From Niastella sp966212235 (GTDB taxonomy: Bacteria; Bacteroidota; Bacteroidia; Chitinophagales; Chitinophagaceae): a stretch of 64,000 bases of DNA. Below, piece after piece: positions 14,336-24,015 of the stretch. The stretch covers positions 62,001-126,000 of the forward strand of contig CBIHPP010000022.1 in NCBI GenBank assembly GCA_966212235.1, read 5' to 3'. Under the pieces are notes generated by a model. That model ran no database searches. It was not told where the DNA came from and saw only the letters and a list, made by a program, of their open reading frames with translations. The position numbers and the translations under genes were made by a program. Every line of letters starts with the position of its first letter. Positions within the stretch are counted from its first letter, which is position 1.

Positions 14336-16201
14336 TTAATCTAACAAGAATTCCTCTTTCCAATGCTCCTTTTCCTGCCATACAGGCTGCATTTTTTTAT
14401 CAAAGATAAAATTCCCGATCACCAGGTAATCCATATCCGTTCGCATAAAACATCGATAAGCCTCATCCGGACTATTAACGATGGGTTCGCCCCGCACATT
14501 GAAACTGGTATTGATCAAAACCGGGCAGCCGGTAAGCGCCTTAAAGATATTCAACAGCTTCCATAAACGCGCATTGGTTGCTTTATGCACGGTTTGAATG
14601 CGTGCCGAATGATCAATATGCGTAACCGCCGGAATATCGCTCCGGGTAAAGTATAATTTATCGAATACGTTATTGCTTTTAAAATCGGCCGGGTATGGCA
14701 GCTGCCTGCGCTTTGTAACCGGTTTCACCAGCAGCATATAGGGCGATGGGCCGGTATGCTCAAAATAATCAGCTACATCCTCCACCGGTACAATGGGCGC
14801 AAACGGCCGAAAGCTTTCCCTGAATTTTATTTTCTCATTCACCTTCTTTTGCATCCCGGGATTACGTGCATCGGCTAAAATGCTGCGGGCGCCCAATGCC
14901 CGTGGCCCAAACTCCATGCGCCCCTGGTGCCAGCCAATAACAGCACCACCCGCTATTAACCGGGCCGTTTCCTGCAACAATTCATCTTCATTGTCCAGTT
15001 GTTTATATACCGCCTGATGGGTGCGGCCCATGGCTTCTATTTGTATAGCTGAATATTCCGTTCCCAGGTACGAACCCTTTAAGCCATCCATAAGCGCAGG
15101 ATCTATTTTACGGGTATGGCCAAAATAAATATAATATGCTGCACAGGCTGCACCCAATGCGCCACCCGCATCGCCCGCTGCAGGTTGTATGAACAATTGT
15201 TTAAACAATCCGGCATCGTCCAACTTCCCGTTTGCCACACAATTCAATGCCACGCCACCCGCCATGCACAAATATTCTGCACCGGTTAGCCTTTTTGCTT
15301 CCCGGGCCATATTCAGCACGGCTTCTTCCGTAACCAATTGTATGGCCAGCGCCAGGTTGCAATAAGATTGTTCGGGTAACGATTCGGGTAGCCGTTTTGG
15401 CACACCAAACAGTTTTTCCCATTTGGCATCGGGCACCATCCGCAAACCGGTAGCATAATTAAAATATTCCTGGTTCAAAAAAACAGACCCATCATCTTTC
15501 AGTTCAATCAACGTGGTTTTAATGGTCTTAATAAATTGCTGCACCTGTGCGCTCTGCGGATCGCCATAAGGCGCCAGTCCCATTAATTTATACTCGCCGG
15601 AATTCACTTTAAACCCGCAGTAATAGGTAAATGCAGAATATAATAGTCCCAGCGAATGCGGAAAATCCATTTCTTTCAGCACCGTGATCGCATTTCCCTC
15701 GCCCAAACAAATAGAAGCGGTTGACCATTCCCCTACCCCGTCAATGGTGAGTATAGCTGCTTTTTCAAAAGGTGAAACATAAAAAGCACTGGCCGCATGT
15801 GACAGGTGATGCTCCGGGAACAGGAGCTTTAATTTCTTTTTGTTGAATGGCTCTATCCTGTTTAATTCTTCGCGGATGATCTTTTTCAGGAACAGTTTTT
15901 CTTTGATCCATACGGGCATGGAAGCAAGAAAGGAAGCCAGGCCTTTGGGCGCATAGGCATAGTAGGTTTCCAGTATACGTTCAAACTTTAAAAAAGGCTT
16001 TTCATAAAAAACAACGGCATCCAGGTCGTTCAATGAACGGCCGGCATATTGCAAACAGTATTTTATGGCATTAACAGGAAAGGCAGCATCGTGCTTTTTA
16101 CGGGTGAACCGTTCTTCCTGGGCGGCGGCCAGCACTTCCCCATCCTGGATAATAGCTGCTGCCGAATCGTGATAAAATGCCGAAATCCCTAATATAGTCA
16201 T
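14336..16201 (-). CDS. O-carbamoyltransferase, NodU/CmcH/SxtI family
   Basis: From the ATG at 16201 the product has 621 residues. The N-terminal Kae1/YrdC-linked fold shows GISAFYHDSAAAI, EHHLSHAASAFY (metal-binding His) and GVGEWSTASICLG; the centre shows GGVALNCVANGKL. The C-terminal domain has WHQGRMEFGPRALGARSIL and FRESFRPFAPIVP. These are hallmarks of enzymes that transfer carbamoyl from carbamoyl phosphate through carbamoyl-AMP to a hydroxyl group. It is followed at 11 bp by the DUF5989-like and SxtJ-like genes and preceded by an acyltransferase, so a carbamoylated glycan or secondary metabolite is the likely product. The acceptor is unknown. Confidence 0.92.
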   Translation of the reverse strand: MTILGISAFYHDSAAAIIQDGEVLAAAQEERFTRKKHDAAFPVNAIKYCLQYAGRSLNDLDAVVFYEKPFLKFERILETYYAYAPKGLASFLASMPVWIKEKLFLKKIIREELNRIEPFNKKKLKLLFPEHHLSHAASAFYVSPFEKAAILTIDGVGEWSTASICLGEGNAITVLKEMDFPHSLGLLYSAFTYYCGFKVNSGEYKLMGLAPYGDPQSAQVQQFIKTIKTTLIELKDDGSVFLNQEYFNYATGLRMVPDAKWEKLFGVPKRLPESLPEQSYCNLALAIQLVTEEAVLNMAREAKRLTGAEYLCMAGGVALNCVANGKLDDAGLFKQLFIQPAAGDAGGALGAACAAYYIYFGHTRKIDPALMDGLKGSYLGTEYSAIQIEAMGRTHQAVYKQLDNEDELLQETARLIAGGAVIGWHQGRMEFGPRALGARSILADARNPGMQKKVNEKIKFRESFRPFAPIVPVEDVADYFEHTGPSPYMLLVKPVTKRRQLPYPADFKSNNVFDKLYFTRSDIPAVTHIDHSARIQTVHKATNARLWKLLNIFKALTGCPVLINTSFNVRGEPIVNSPDEAYRCFMRTDMDYLVIGNFIFDKKMQPVWQEKEHWKEEFLLD

Positions 16202-16237
16202 CTGGGTCAAATATATTAAAGGTACCCGCTTCCTGTA

Positions 16238-17314
16238 TTACCGGGTGCGAATTTTAATCCATTTACTGATGGGCTCTTCAACCAGGTAATACAGGATAAG
16301 GGAAACAACTACCATTGAAAGAAAGAAAAGCAGGAGATTGCCGCCCCAAAGCGGAAGCAGCCAACCGGCAATAACACCGCAATGCACTAAAAAAAATGCA
16401 TAAGAACTTTTTCCCAAAGCCTGCATGACCGATGTGCTCAAAAACCGGCCAAACCAGCTCGATTCTGTAGCCAATCCATACATCAACACCGCCACACTAA
16501 CCGGAAAAACCAGCGATGTCAATACCCTTCCTGCAGGATATTGTATGGCGCCTTCTTCAGGGCTCATGACAGCCATTACACCAATAACCAGCAACGACAA
16601 AAAAGCGCCTCCAATGGTATACAAAGGCCATTTGGGAGAACCGGTGTTGTTCATTTCATTTTTCGCTTGCCAGTTCCGGAACAACATGGCCAGCTTCATG
16701 CCCACAATAAATTCAAAGCTTCGTCCAAAAAAGCTGGCGGTGATCATAAAGCCATATCCCTCGAAAAAGCCCCGGAAAGGGAAAAAATGAAAGAATGCAT
16801 ATACCAATAAACCAAGGGCATAAAACAATAACACCTGTCGGCACCACCAGTTGAACCGGGTAGCGAGCATATACATGAACGGGAATAGAGCATAAAACAT
16901 CATTTCAGGAGTTAAGCTCCATGCCTGAAAGATGCCGGTAAACAGATATGACGCTGAAAGCCCTTTAATAAAAGTAATATTGAGCAGGTATATACCCAGC
17001 AAATGGTTTCCCCCTTCGCCTCTTATATAAAAAACAATAAACGTTAAAGTAACCAGCAAAAAATACAACGGCACAATTCGCCCCACCCGGCTCGTATAAT
17101 ACTTTATTAAAAATGACTTGCCTGCGTTAACGTACTTTCCGGAATTATAACTGATTAAAAAACCGCTCAGTACAAAAAATGTGGTCAGGGATACAAAAAA
17201 CTGGTTAAAAACAGCCTGGAGGTATTTCCCAAAAACTGGTTCGTTATAATGTATTAAGAAGACCATTACAACAGCTATAAACCGAAGGCCTGTCAATGGT
17301 GGAAGTTGTTTCAT
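16238..17314 (-). CDS. Acyltransferase 3 family membrane protein (OafA/YrhL type)
   Basis: The product has 358 residues and about ten hydrophobic segments, starting MKQLPPLTGLRFIAVVMVFLIHYNEP, which holds the R-X10-H-type motif of acyltransferase 3 proteins. Further support comes from FFVLSGFLISY and the terminal LVEEPISKWIK. These proteins acetylate or otherwise acylate sugars of O-antigen, exopolysaccharide or other surface glycans from the cytoplasmic acyl donor. It is 36 bp upstream of the carbamoyltransferase on the same strand and is probably the first gene of that operon. Confidence 0.88.
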   Translation of the reverse strand: MKQLPPLTGLRFIAVVMVFLIHYNEPVFGKYLQAVFNQFFVSLTTFFVLSGFLISYNSGKYVNAGKSFLIKYYTSRVGRIVPLYFLLVTLTFIVFYIRGEGGNHLLGIYLLNITFIKGLSASYLFTGIFQAWSLTPEMMFYALFPFMYMLATRFNWWCRQVLLFYALGLLVYAFFHFFPFRGFFEGYGFMITASFFGRSFEFIVGMKLAMLFRNWQAKNEMNNTGSPKWPLYTIGGAFLSLLVIGVMAVMSPEEGAIQYPAGRVLTSLVFPVSVAVLMYGLATESSWFGRFLSTSVMQALGKSSYAFFLVHCGVIAGWLLPLWGGNLLLFFLSMVVVSLILYYLVEEPISKWIKIRTR

Positions 17315-17422
17315 AGAAGCCAGCTTTTAGAATCCCGGCGCTGCAAATTAACTGAAATAGGCCACCAATAAAAAAGTATCAACCCAAAGGATTGATACTT
17401 TAATAATTAGCTTTTTATAATA

Positions 17423-20400
17423 CTATCGCATCAGGTACATTTTGCCGTACCCATTGTTGAAATATTTATCGGTATCATCCCCTGTCGCCTTGTATTTATC
17501 CATCGGCTTGCCATTCAGGGAAGTAATAACCCGGTACAGGTAAACCCCGTTGCCCAGCTTCTGTCCATACTGGTCGGTACCATTCCATTTAAACTCGGTA
17601 ATATTTCTACCGATGTGCAATGATCCCAGTTCGTTCATCGTGATCTCCCGTACAATTTTACCGGTCACTGTCAAAATCTGTATCCGGATGTTCTGTGGAA
17701 TATCACTACCTGTTATTGTAAATACAAATGCAGTAGACGTACTGAACGGATTGGGATAATTCAGCAGATTGGAGATCATAGGTTTGGTAATGACCTTGAA
17801 GCCAACCCGGTAGGCAATAGCGCCAGACTTGTTACCGCTTGCATCCTTTCCGGTCACGATCAACTCGTAATCATCGCCTTCAGGATTCTGCTGGGTGGTA
17901 AACTGCGGGGTAAATTCTATGGTTGCTGTATTATCCGATGTACTGGTAGCGGGAATGAACCGCAGGGTATCGCCGTCGAAATGATATTTACGCAAAGTGC
18001 CATCAGGATACCGCACCTGCACAGAGCTTATAGAAGTATCGCTTAACAGCATATATTTCGACTCATCTTTTATTTTGATCTGGATATGCGGTTTTGCCGA
18101 TACAATGTCCTTGTTCAGGATATGAACCCCATCAAAAGTAACATCCAGCAACGGGCTGGTGCCATCGGGTATTACATACAGGTTATGATACAGTACGTTA
18201 TTGAAATGGTAATACTCCGCCTGGTTATTATTCGGGTTCACTTCTATTTGTACCACGTTATTTCCCGAAAAGTCTTTTGTGTCTATCGTCGTCTCTATAG
18301 TGATGCTATCGCCGACAATGATCGGTTTATATTTTTTTGCAGAAAGCGTATGCGTGACGTTGTTTCTATCGATGATATTCACATGCACCAGCATACTATC
18401 GAATTTCAGCTTGCTTATATTCTTGAATGCAATGCCGAATGTAGCCGTTTGACCCAGTGCCACCGTATCTTTTCCTGTAAAGAAAAGGTTGGCCGCCAGC
18501 GATCCTTCGGGTACCGGATCATAAAAAACCCGCCAGTATTTCAACTGGAACGGAGAAATGGTGATGGAATCAACGTTCCGCATTTTCAATTGTACGAACG
18601 GATACAACCTGGTATCGATCGCTGAGATATCAAAATTGCGGGTATTTTTATCCAGCGTGTACAACACTGTTTCCAAACCATTATAATCACTTCCCACCAC
18701 ATTTATCGATGCATTATCATTCGATGGATTTTCAATAGAAGTTCCATCCCAGATCACCTGTTTCCATGCTCTCGCCGGACCAAACCTGGGTGAATTGATA
18801 AACCCAATAGTATCGGGCGTTGCTACCTGTACTGGCAGTGAAATACGATCACTAATGCCAGTACTCATTAGATACTTCGGTGTAAAGAAACCCTGACGAT
18901 CTTTACGGTAGATGAAAGAGAAGGCCCTGGGCTGATTGATTGAATCTATTCCTACAAAGCCCTGTTCCAGCAACCGGTGGTAGATGGAGTTATTATGTCC
19001 CAGATAAGAAGTATCCGCCATCCAATCCGCCGCATACAAATTATTCCATGGATCTTTATGGAAAATGTTATTCACCACCACATAAGAACCGGCAGGTATC
19101 AAATCCATAAACTCTACCACTTTTCTGCGTTTGGCCGTATCAGCCGCAGTCATATTGTACTGGAACTGAAATTGACGAGAGGTAGCGCAAACCTGATCAC
19201 TTCCAAACCGACCCTGTTGTAAAACACCCGCATTAAACCAGGGTCGCATGGAAACCGAATCCAATACATAGAATATCAACCCGGAATAATTACAAACACT
19301 CTCCATATCTTTACTATTATTATTAACAATAACAGCAAGATCCTGGGCCTGATTGGCTGCAGAAGGGAATACCCCGTTCTTAATGATTATAAAATTTTCA
19401 TTGATTCCATACCGCCATATATGATCGGTAGAATCAATGGATATCCTTTTAAGCTCAGACTCCCTATGCTGGAAATACTGCGATTGATTAAAGCCATCTA
19501 CAGTCCCATTGATATACATAAAGGAGGCCGTATTCCATCTGATGTCATTTGGATTAGGTACACCTGGAGCAATACGCCAGTAGTACACCGTACTATCCAG
19601 GAAATGCAGTCCATGGTTAAATTCTATAATACCTCCACCCGCATTAACCGATTTCCTGACTTTCAAATTTGAATTAAAGGCGCCGGCGGTATCTATTTCC
19701 ATTAACCAGGTTTTCACTCCACTTGTCGGGTTAGCGGTTGACGCAATCAATGTTTCAGTGGGGTTATTGGTGATCGCGTAATGATAGGGGAAAACTGGTC
19801 GCGCCTCATCCTCAAAAATGTAAAAATCTTTGGAGGCCGTATTATTGCTTTCAGACATTTCTTTAATAACGCCGTCCGCATCTATTGTTGCTATGAGCTT
19901 GTTCTGTCCTTTGTCGCGGGTAGCAATGATCGGCACCGTAAGTACAACAGAATCAGCGTCCCTGACGCCCGCTATTTTCTGGCGAAACAGGATACCTATT
20001 GTTCCGTTGGGGTATTGTTGCTTTATTTCAAATACACTGGAATCAGGCACCGATTTACCCAGGTTCATCACTTTTACCTTTACCTCATATTCCTTTTCGG
20101 CCAGCGAAATAAACGGCGGGTTAATTTTTATCAGCGATTCTTCGATCACATAATCAGGATCTTTCTGGGCATTGATCAACAGCGCAGGATCGCCATGCAA
20201 GGTCATTTGTTCAGCATGTATGCGGGAATAAAAATCATACGTACCCGTAGCATTCATCATCTGCTGCATCGCATCTTTTATCGTTTCACCCAGGGTTTTG
20301 TCATAGTCCTGCCGGGTGATGGTTTCATACAAGCCTGTTAAATACAGGTTCAGGTAATTCACAATGCCATAGTGGGTACTGGCCACAAAACCAATGGACC

Positions 20401-22540
20401 CCCTTTGTTTGGCCAGGGTAAATTTTTCCGACAGTGTTTCATTAACCGTTAACCGTTGCGGATAATAGGTAAAAAAATCACCGGCCTTACATCCATTCAC
20501 AAAAAACACCGGGTATTTTCCCTGGTTACTATAGTTGTCGGGATCGTCAATATTAAATTCAAGCGTAGTAGCAGAGGAGTGACCGAAATATGTAAGGAAA
20601 CTGATCCCTTCAGCAAACAGCTGGGCTATTTTATCAGGAGAAACCTGTTCTGCCGGATTGGTAGATGTTTTACAAAACGTATGCACCCGGGCGCCAAACA
20701 GGGTATCTGAAACGATTTGTTGATAGATCTCCATGTAATTACACAAAACCGTCCCCAGGTAAGTATCGGAGGAACCGGTTACATGCACTACATTTTTCAT
20801 CCAGGCCCGGCCAGCAAGGGTATTGGGCGACGTTCTCTGCGCCAGTTCATATTCCTTTATCTTTTCCAGGTAGTCTTCAATCTCCTTACCATTTATGACC
20901 GACAAACGGCCGATGGGTGTTTTGGGTACCGGCACAGTGAGATCATCCACACTCAACAAATTATCAGAACCAGGGTTACCAAATGTAGGCACCAGGTTTA
21001 ACCGGTCGCCCAAAGAAAAGTAAGCCGGGTATCTGAGCGCCCGCTGGTATTCCATATAGTTTACACCACGGCCCATCAGAAAAACAAATTTCAACCCACC
21101 AGTAAATTTTGCCCGCGCATGCCGGATAAAATTACGGATAGATGATGGATGCTGCTTGATACCAAAAGCAAACTGATCAACCAGTTGATCTATATCTGCA
21201 ATGATCACTTTTTTATAACTTACGCCCGGCATCCCGACAGTAGAGGCGCGGTAGGTCCTGTAATCTTCAACCGGATTGTTACCGTTTGAGCCGGTATATA
21301 ATATCGAATTACTGATAATGACATAATCGCCCTGGTTAGTAACGTTTGTATAGTCAATAAAACTACGGCTGGTTAATGTGTTTACGGTGGCGATATTGGC
21401 TGCGTCCTCACTCACTAATACCAATTGCCTGTCAGTGGCCGTACCCGGTAGCGCAAATCTTATGGTGCCACCAGACACATTACCATCATACCGCTCCCCG
21501 TTCTTTCTATCATATAATACAGGCGTGCTGCTGCCTGCATTAAAATTGGTGATCTCTAAATAATAACCGCTGCTTTTAGCTGGTAAATCAAATTTAAAAT
21601 TCGATAACCCGTTAAAATTAAACGTGCGCGGATAGGTCAATTCAAAAAACGAAACCCGCAACCGGTCGTTACTGTTGGTACTCGTATTGTTAAACTGAAC
21701 CGTAGCAGTACCTGAAGTAAGGGTGCTGTTATCAACCGGAGCAGTAGTAACCAGGTCGTTAAAATAATCCATGGTGGTGTCTTTTACCTCAACACCATTA
21801 ACCCGTACTTTTATATGCCGTGTATTGGGGGCCGTACCGGTAGCGCCAAACTTTATGGTGCTGGGCGGACCACCGGCATATAGCTGTAAAGCGTTCAATG
21901 GGGTGCTCAACTGGCCCGACGGATAAATATCGGCGCTGGAAAAAACTTCCCCATTATCATACGAAGAAGAATAGACATACACCCCTACCGGCGCTGCAAA
22001 GCCCAGGTTAGGTAAACCTGTTGCAGCATCGCCAGAATAAGCATTGAAATAATAATTCCCCCCCGTGTGCATATAATAAGGTTCTGCCGGCAATGAATTA
22101 CCTGCTACATTATTAGTTACACTTGTATACCTGAAACCCGTTTGACTGGTATTTACACTTAAAAAATAAACAGCCGTATCGGTTTGCAGACTAAAATGCG
22201 TGGTATGCTGATCTGTGGGGTCTCTATATAATTCCTTATCGGCTTTTCCATCGTTGGGTTCGCCCCAGAACTCCAGGTATCCGTTGGAAGGCAATACCCC
22301 ACTTGAAACGGAAGGATAGAACGGCACTTTTTCCCCGTTACGCCATAACTCCAGGTTTTGCACCTGCGCACCGCCGATGCCATTGGCATCGAGCAGGGAT
22401 TTGGGAATGCGGTAAACGCCTTCCCCGACTATTTTGATCTTATAATAGGTTTGACTATACTTTATCCATTCGTTGTTATATTGCTGGGCAGTAGCACCAA
22501 AACCCGCCACCAGCAGTAACAGGGTAAAAATCTTCCTCAT
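17423..22540 (-). CDS. C25-family peptidase, putative type IX secretion sortase (PorU2-like)
   Basis: This very large secreted protein has 1705 residues. A signal peptide (MRKIFTLLLLVAGFGATAQQ) is followed by a PorU-like N-terminal region. The gingipain-type caspase-fold domain has His654 in YFGHSSATTLEF and Cys684 in FFVNGCKAGDFF as the catalytic dyad. Long beta-sandwich regions follow, then a C-terminal FlgD-like/T9SS domain with LLNYPNPFSTSTAFVF and GNGVYLYRVI. PorU removes C-terminal signals of T9SS cargo and links them to lipopolysaccharide. This protein is several hundred residues longer than canonical PorU (about 1100-1300), as in the so-called PorU2 proteins. It follows the PorV-family gene by 37 bp. 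Whether it is the main sortase or a second, specialised one needs a genome-wide view. Confidence 0.85.
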   Translation of the reverse strand: MRKIFTLLLLVAGFGATAQQYNNEWIKYSQTYYKIKIVGEGVYRIPKSLLDANGIGGAQVQNLELWRNGEKVPFYPSVSSGVLPSNGYLEFWGEPNDGKADKELYRDPTDQHTTHFSLQTDTAVYFLSVNTSQTGFRYTSVTNNVAGNSLPAEPYYMHTGGNYYFNAYSGDAATGLPNLGFAAPVGVYVYSSSYDNGEVFSSADIYPSGQLSTPLNALQLYAGGPPSTIKFGATGTAPNTRHIKVRVNGVEVKDTTMDYFNDLVTTAPVDNSTLTSGTATVQFNNTSTNSNDRLRVSFFELTYPRTFNFNGLSNFKFDLPAKSSGYYLEITNFNAGSSTPVLYDRKNGERYDGNVSGGTIRFALPGTATDRQLVLVSEDAANIATVNTLTSRSFIDYTNVTNQGDYVIISNSILYTGSNGNNPVEDYRTYRASTVGMPGVSYKKVIIADIDQLVDQFAFGIKQHPSSIRNFIRHARAKFTGGLKFVFLMGRGVNYMEYQRALRYPAYFSLGDRLNLVPTFGNPGSDNLLSVDDLTVPVPKTPIGRLSVINGKEIEDYLEKIKEYELAQRTSPNTLAGRAWMKNVVHVTGSSDTYLGTVLCNYMEIYQQIVSDTLFGARVHTFCKTSTNPAEQVSPDKIAQLFAEGISFLTYFGHSSATTLEFNIDDPDNYSNQGKYPVFFVNGCKAGDFFTYYPQRLTVNETLSEKFTLAKQRGSIGFVASTHYGIVNYLNLYLTGLYETITRQDYDKTLGETIKDAMQQMMNATGTYDFYSRIHAEQMTLHGDPALLINAQKDPDYVIEESLIKINPPFISLAEKEYEVKVKVMNLGKSVPDSSVFEIKQQYPNGTIGILFRQKIAGVRDADSVVLTVPIIATRDKGQNKLIATIDADGVIKEMSESNNTASKDFYIFEDEARPVFPYHYAITNNPTETLIASTANPTSGVKTWLMEIDTAGAFNSNLKVRKSVNAGGGIIEFNHGLHFLDSTVYYWRIAPGVPNPNDIRWNTASFMYINGTVDGFNQSQYFQHRESELKRISIDSTDHIWRYGINENFIIIKNGVFPSAANQAQDLAVIVNNNSKDMESVCNYSGLIFYVLDSVSMRPWFNAGVLQQGRFGSDQVCATSRQFQFQYNMTAADTAKRRKVVEFMDLIPAGSYVVVNNIFHKDPWNNLYAADWMADTSYLGHNNSIYHRLLEQGFVGIDSINQPRAFSFIYRKDRQGFFTPKYLMSTGISDRISLPVQVATPDTIGFINSPRFGPARAWKQVIWDGTSIENPSNDNASINVVGSDYNGLETVLYTLDKNTRNFDISAIDTRLYPFVQLKMRNVDSITISPFQLKYWRVFYDPVPEGSLAANLFFTGKDTVALGQTATFGIAFKNISKLKFDSMLVHVNIIDRNNVTHTLSAKKYKPIIVGDSITIETTIDTKDFSGNNVVQIEVNPNNNQAEYYHFNNVLYHNLYVIPDGTSPLLDVTFDGVHILNKDIVSAKPHIQIKIKDESKYMLLSDTSISSVQVRYPDGTLRKYHFDGDTLRFIPATSTSDNTATIEFTPQFTTQQNPEGDDYELIVTGKDASGNKSGAIAYRVGFKVITKPMISNLLNYPNPFSTSTAFVFTITGSDIPQNIRIQILTVTGKIVREITMNELGSLHIGRNITEFKWNGTDQYGQKLGNGVYLYRVITSLNGKPMDKYKATGDDTDKYFNNGYGKMYLMR

Positions 22541-22577
22541 AATTATACAAGTTTCAGATTCCTTTCGATAGGGTAGT

Positions 22578-23687
22578 TTATTTTTTGTTTCCTTTTTTCA
22601 CCAGATCCACTTTTAACGAAAACACATGGGTATATAACGGATTCGATTGATTGGCTAAGTTGGTAAAGGCGTAATCGATCAACACGTTCGACAATCTAAA
22701 ACCTGCGCCTACGGCCGGTTGATAGATCCAAACTTTTTTGGTGTTGGTAATATCGTCATCGTCCAATGCCTTCTGAAAGTTGTTGATACCGCCCCGTACA
22801 AAAAACACATTTCTCCACGATGCTTCCAGTCCGAGTTTTGGGTCCAGGCTCACGACGCTTGAGCTTATTACGGTATTGCGGCGGCCATCAAACGTGAGGT
22901 CGAGATTGGCCTCGGCCATCAGGTTCAGGTTCTTGTTGAGTTTAAATACATAATCGCCGCCCAGTATCAGCTTGGGAGCGGTCAATTCGGTTGATTTAAC
23001 CGGAATATCGTTATTGGTGAGGTAAAACACTTCACGCATTTTTTCATTCAAACTAAACGACCAGGCATTGAAGGTAGTAGTAACATCGCGGGCCATAATG
23101 CCGATCTTCCATTTGGGATGAACGATCTGCACCCCTGCATCAAAACCAAATCCCCAGGCCGAAGCAAAATCGCCGGCCTTGCGGTGAATGATCTTGGCAT
23201 TGACACCCGCATTTATTTTAGTTTTTCCGGCTGTTTTAACCTGTTGGGCCAGGGATACCAGGAAAGCATAATCGGCCGATGAAAAGGTTTGAATATTACT
23301 GAAGTTGATGGAGCCATCGGCTTCTACCAGGAAAACGGTATTGGGAATATCATCTACGGCAAACCGTAATAATGATAAACCTAACACCCGTTTATTATCT
23401 TTTAACGGAATGGCCACGCTGCCATAATCGTATTTACCAATACCAGCAAAGTATTCAGCATGCATTAAATTGATCTGGGGCTGGTCTTTCACATTCACCA
23501 ACCCGGCCGGGTTCCAGTAACCGGCGGTGCCATCGCTTACCGAAGCCACCTGGGCGCTGGCCATGGCCAAACCACGGGCGCCTGCCCCTATATTCAAAAA
23601 TTCATTAGAATATTTACGGAACTGCGCATGGGAAAATTGCTGTACCAATAACACAACCAGGGTAACGTAAAAACGGGTCATTTTCAT
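22578..23687 (-). CDS. PorV/PorQ family outer-membrane beta-barrel protein
   Basis: From the ATG at 23687 (MKMTRFYVTLVVLL) the product has 369 residues with a signal peptide ending near SHA-Q. It contains the family block FLNIGAGARGLAMASAQVAS, then DGTAGYWNPAGLVNV and DDIPNTVFLV, and ends in alternating beta strands (FSLKVDLVKK). These 14-stranded barrels shuttle T9SS cargo from the translocon to the sortase. The gene is directly upstream of the PorU2-like gene on the same strand, so the two products probably work as a pair. Confidence 0.88.
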   Translation of the reverse strand: MKMTRFYVTLVVLLVQQFSHAQFRKYSNEFLNIGAGARGLAMASAQVASVSDGTAGYWNPAGLVNVKDQPQINLMHAEYFAGIGKYDYGSVAIPLKDNKRVLGLSLLRFAVDDIPNTVFLVEADGSINFSNIQTFSSADYAFLVSLAQQVKTAGKTKINAGVNAKIIHRKAGDFASAWGFGFDAGVQIVHPKWKIGIMARDVTTTFNAWSFSLNEKMREVFYLTNNDIPVKSTELTAPKLILGGDYVFKLNKNLNLMAEANLDLTFDGRRNTVISSSVVSLDPKLGLEASWRNVFFVRGGINNFQKALDDDDITNTKKVWIYQPAVGAGFRLSNVLIDYAFTNLANQSNPLYTHVFSLKVDLVKKGNKK

Positions 23688-24015
23688 TGATCCAAGTTTC
23701 GAAATAAGCAATTTGTATGATTAGACTATTTCTTCAGGATATTGGCTGCACCCGTTGGCAAAGCGTGCTTAATAATTATATTTGAAAGAAAGCCTTTTAA
23801 ACAGGTAGGGGCCAACACATCCAAACGATTTTACAATAAAAATATTGCATCTTTCAGGCAAAGTTGCAGGTTTCCTTACATTTGCATAAATCATTGATTT
23901 ACTACATAAAACCATGTACGAAAGCCACGGTGAATTATGTACGGTGGCACAAATGTAAAAACTTTGCGCCGGCAATGGTAATACTATTTAAAACTTAATA
24001 ATTGTCAATTATAAT
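23688..24015. other. Divergent intergenic region between the porV-like gene and tyrS
   Basis: About 330 bp hold the divergent promoters. No gene or RNA was recognised. A hairpin GCCAC / GTGGC around 23923-23947 lies in the tyrS leader but has no T-box-like conserved sequence. Confidence 0.4.
23877..23884 (+). promoter_or_regulatory. Probable -7 element for tyrS
   Basis: TACATTTG matches TAnnTTTG exactly. The upstream element is weaker (TTTC 21 nt before it), so this is a tentative promoter. It would give a leader of ~125 nt before the tyrS ATG. Confidence 0.35.
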
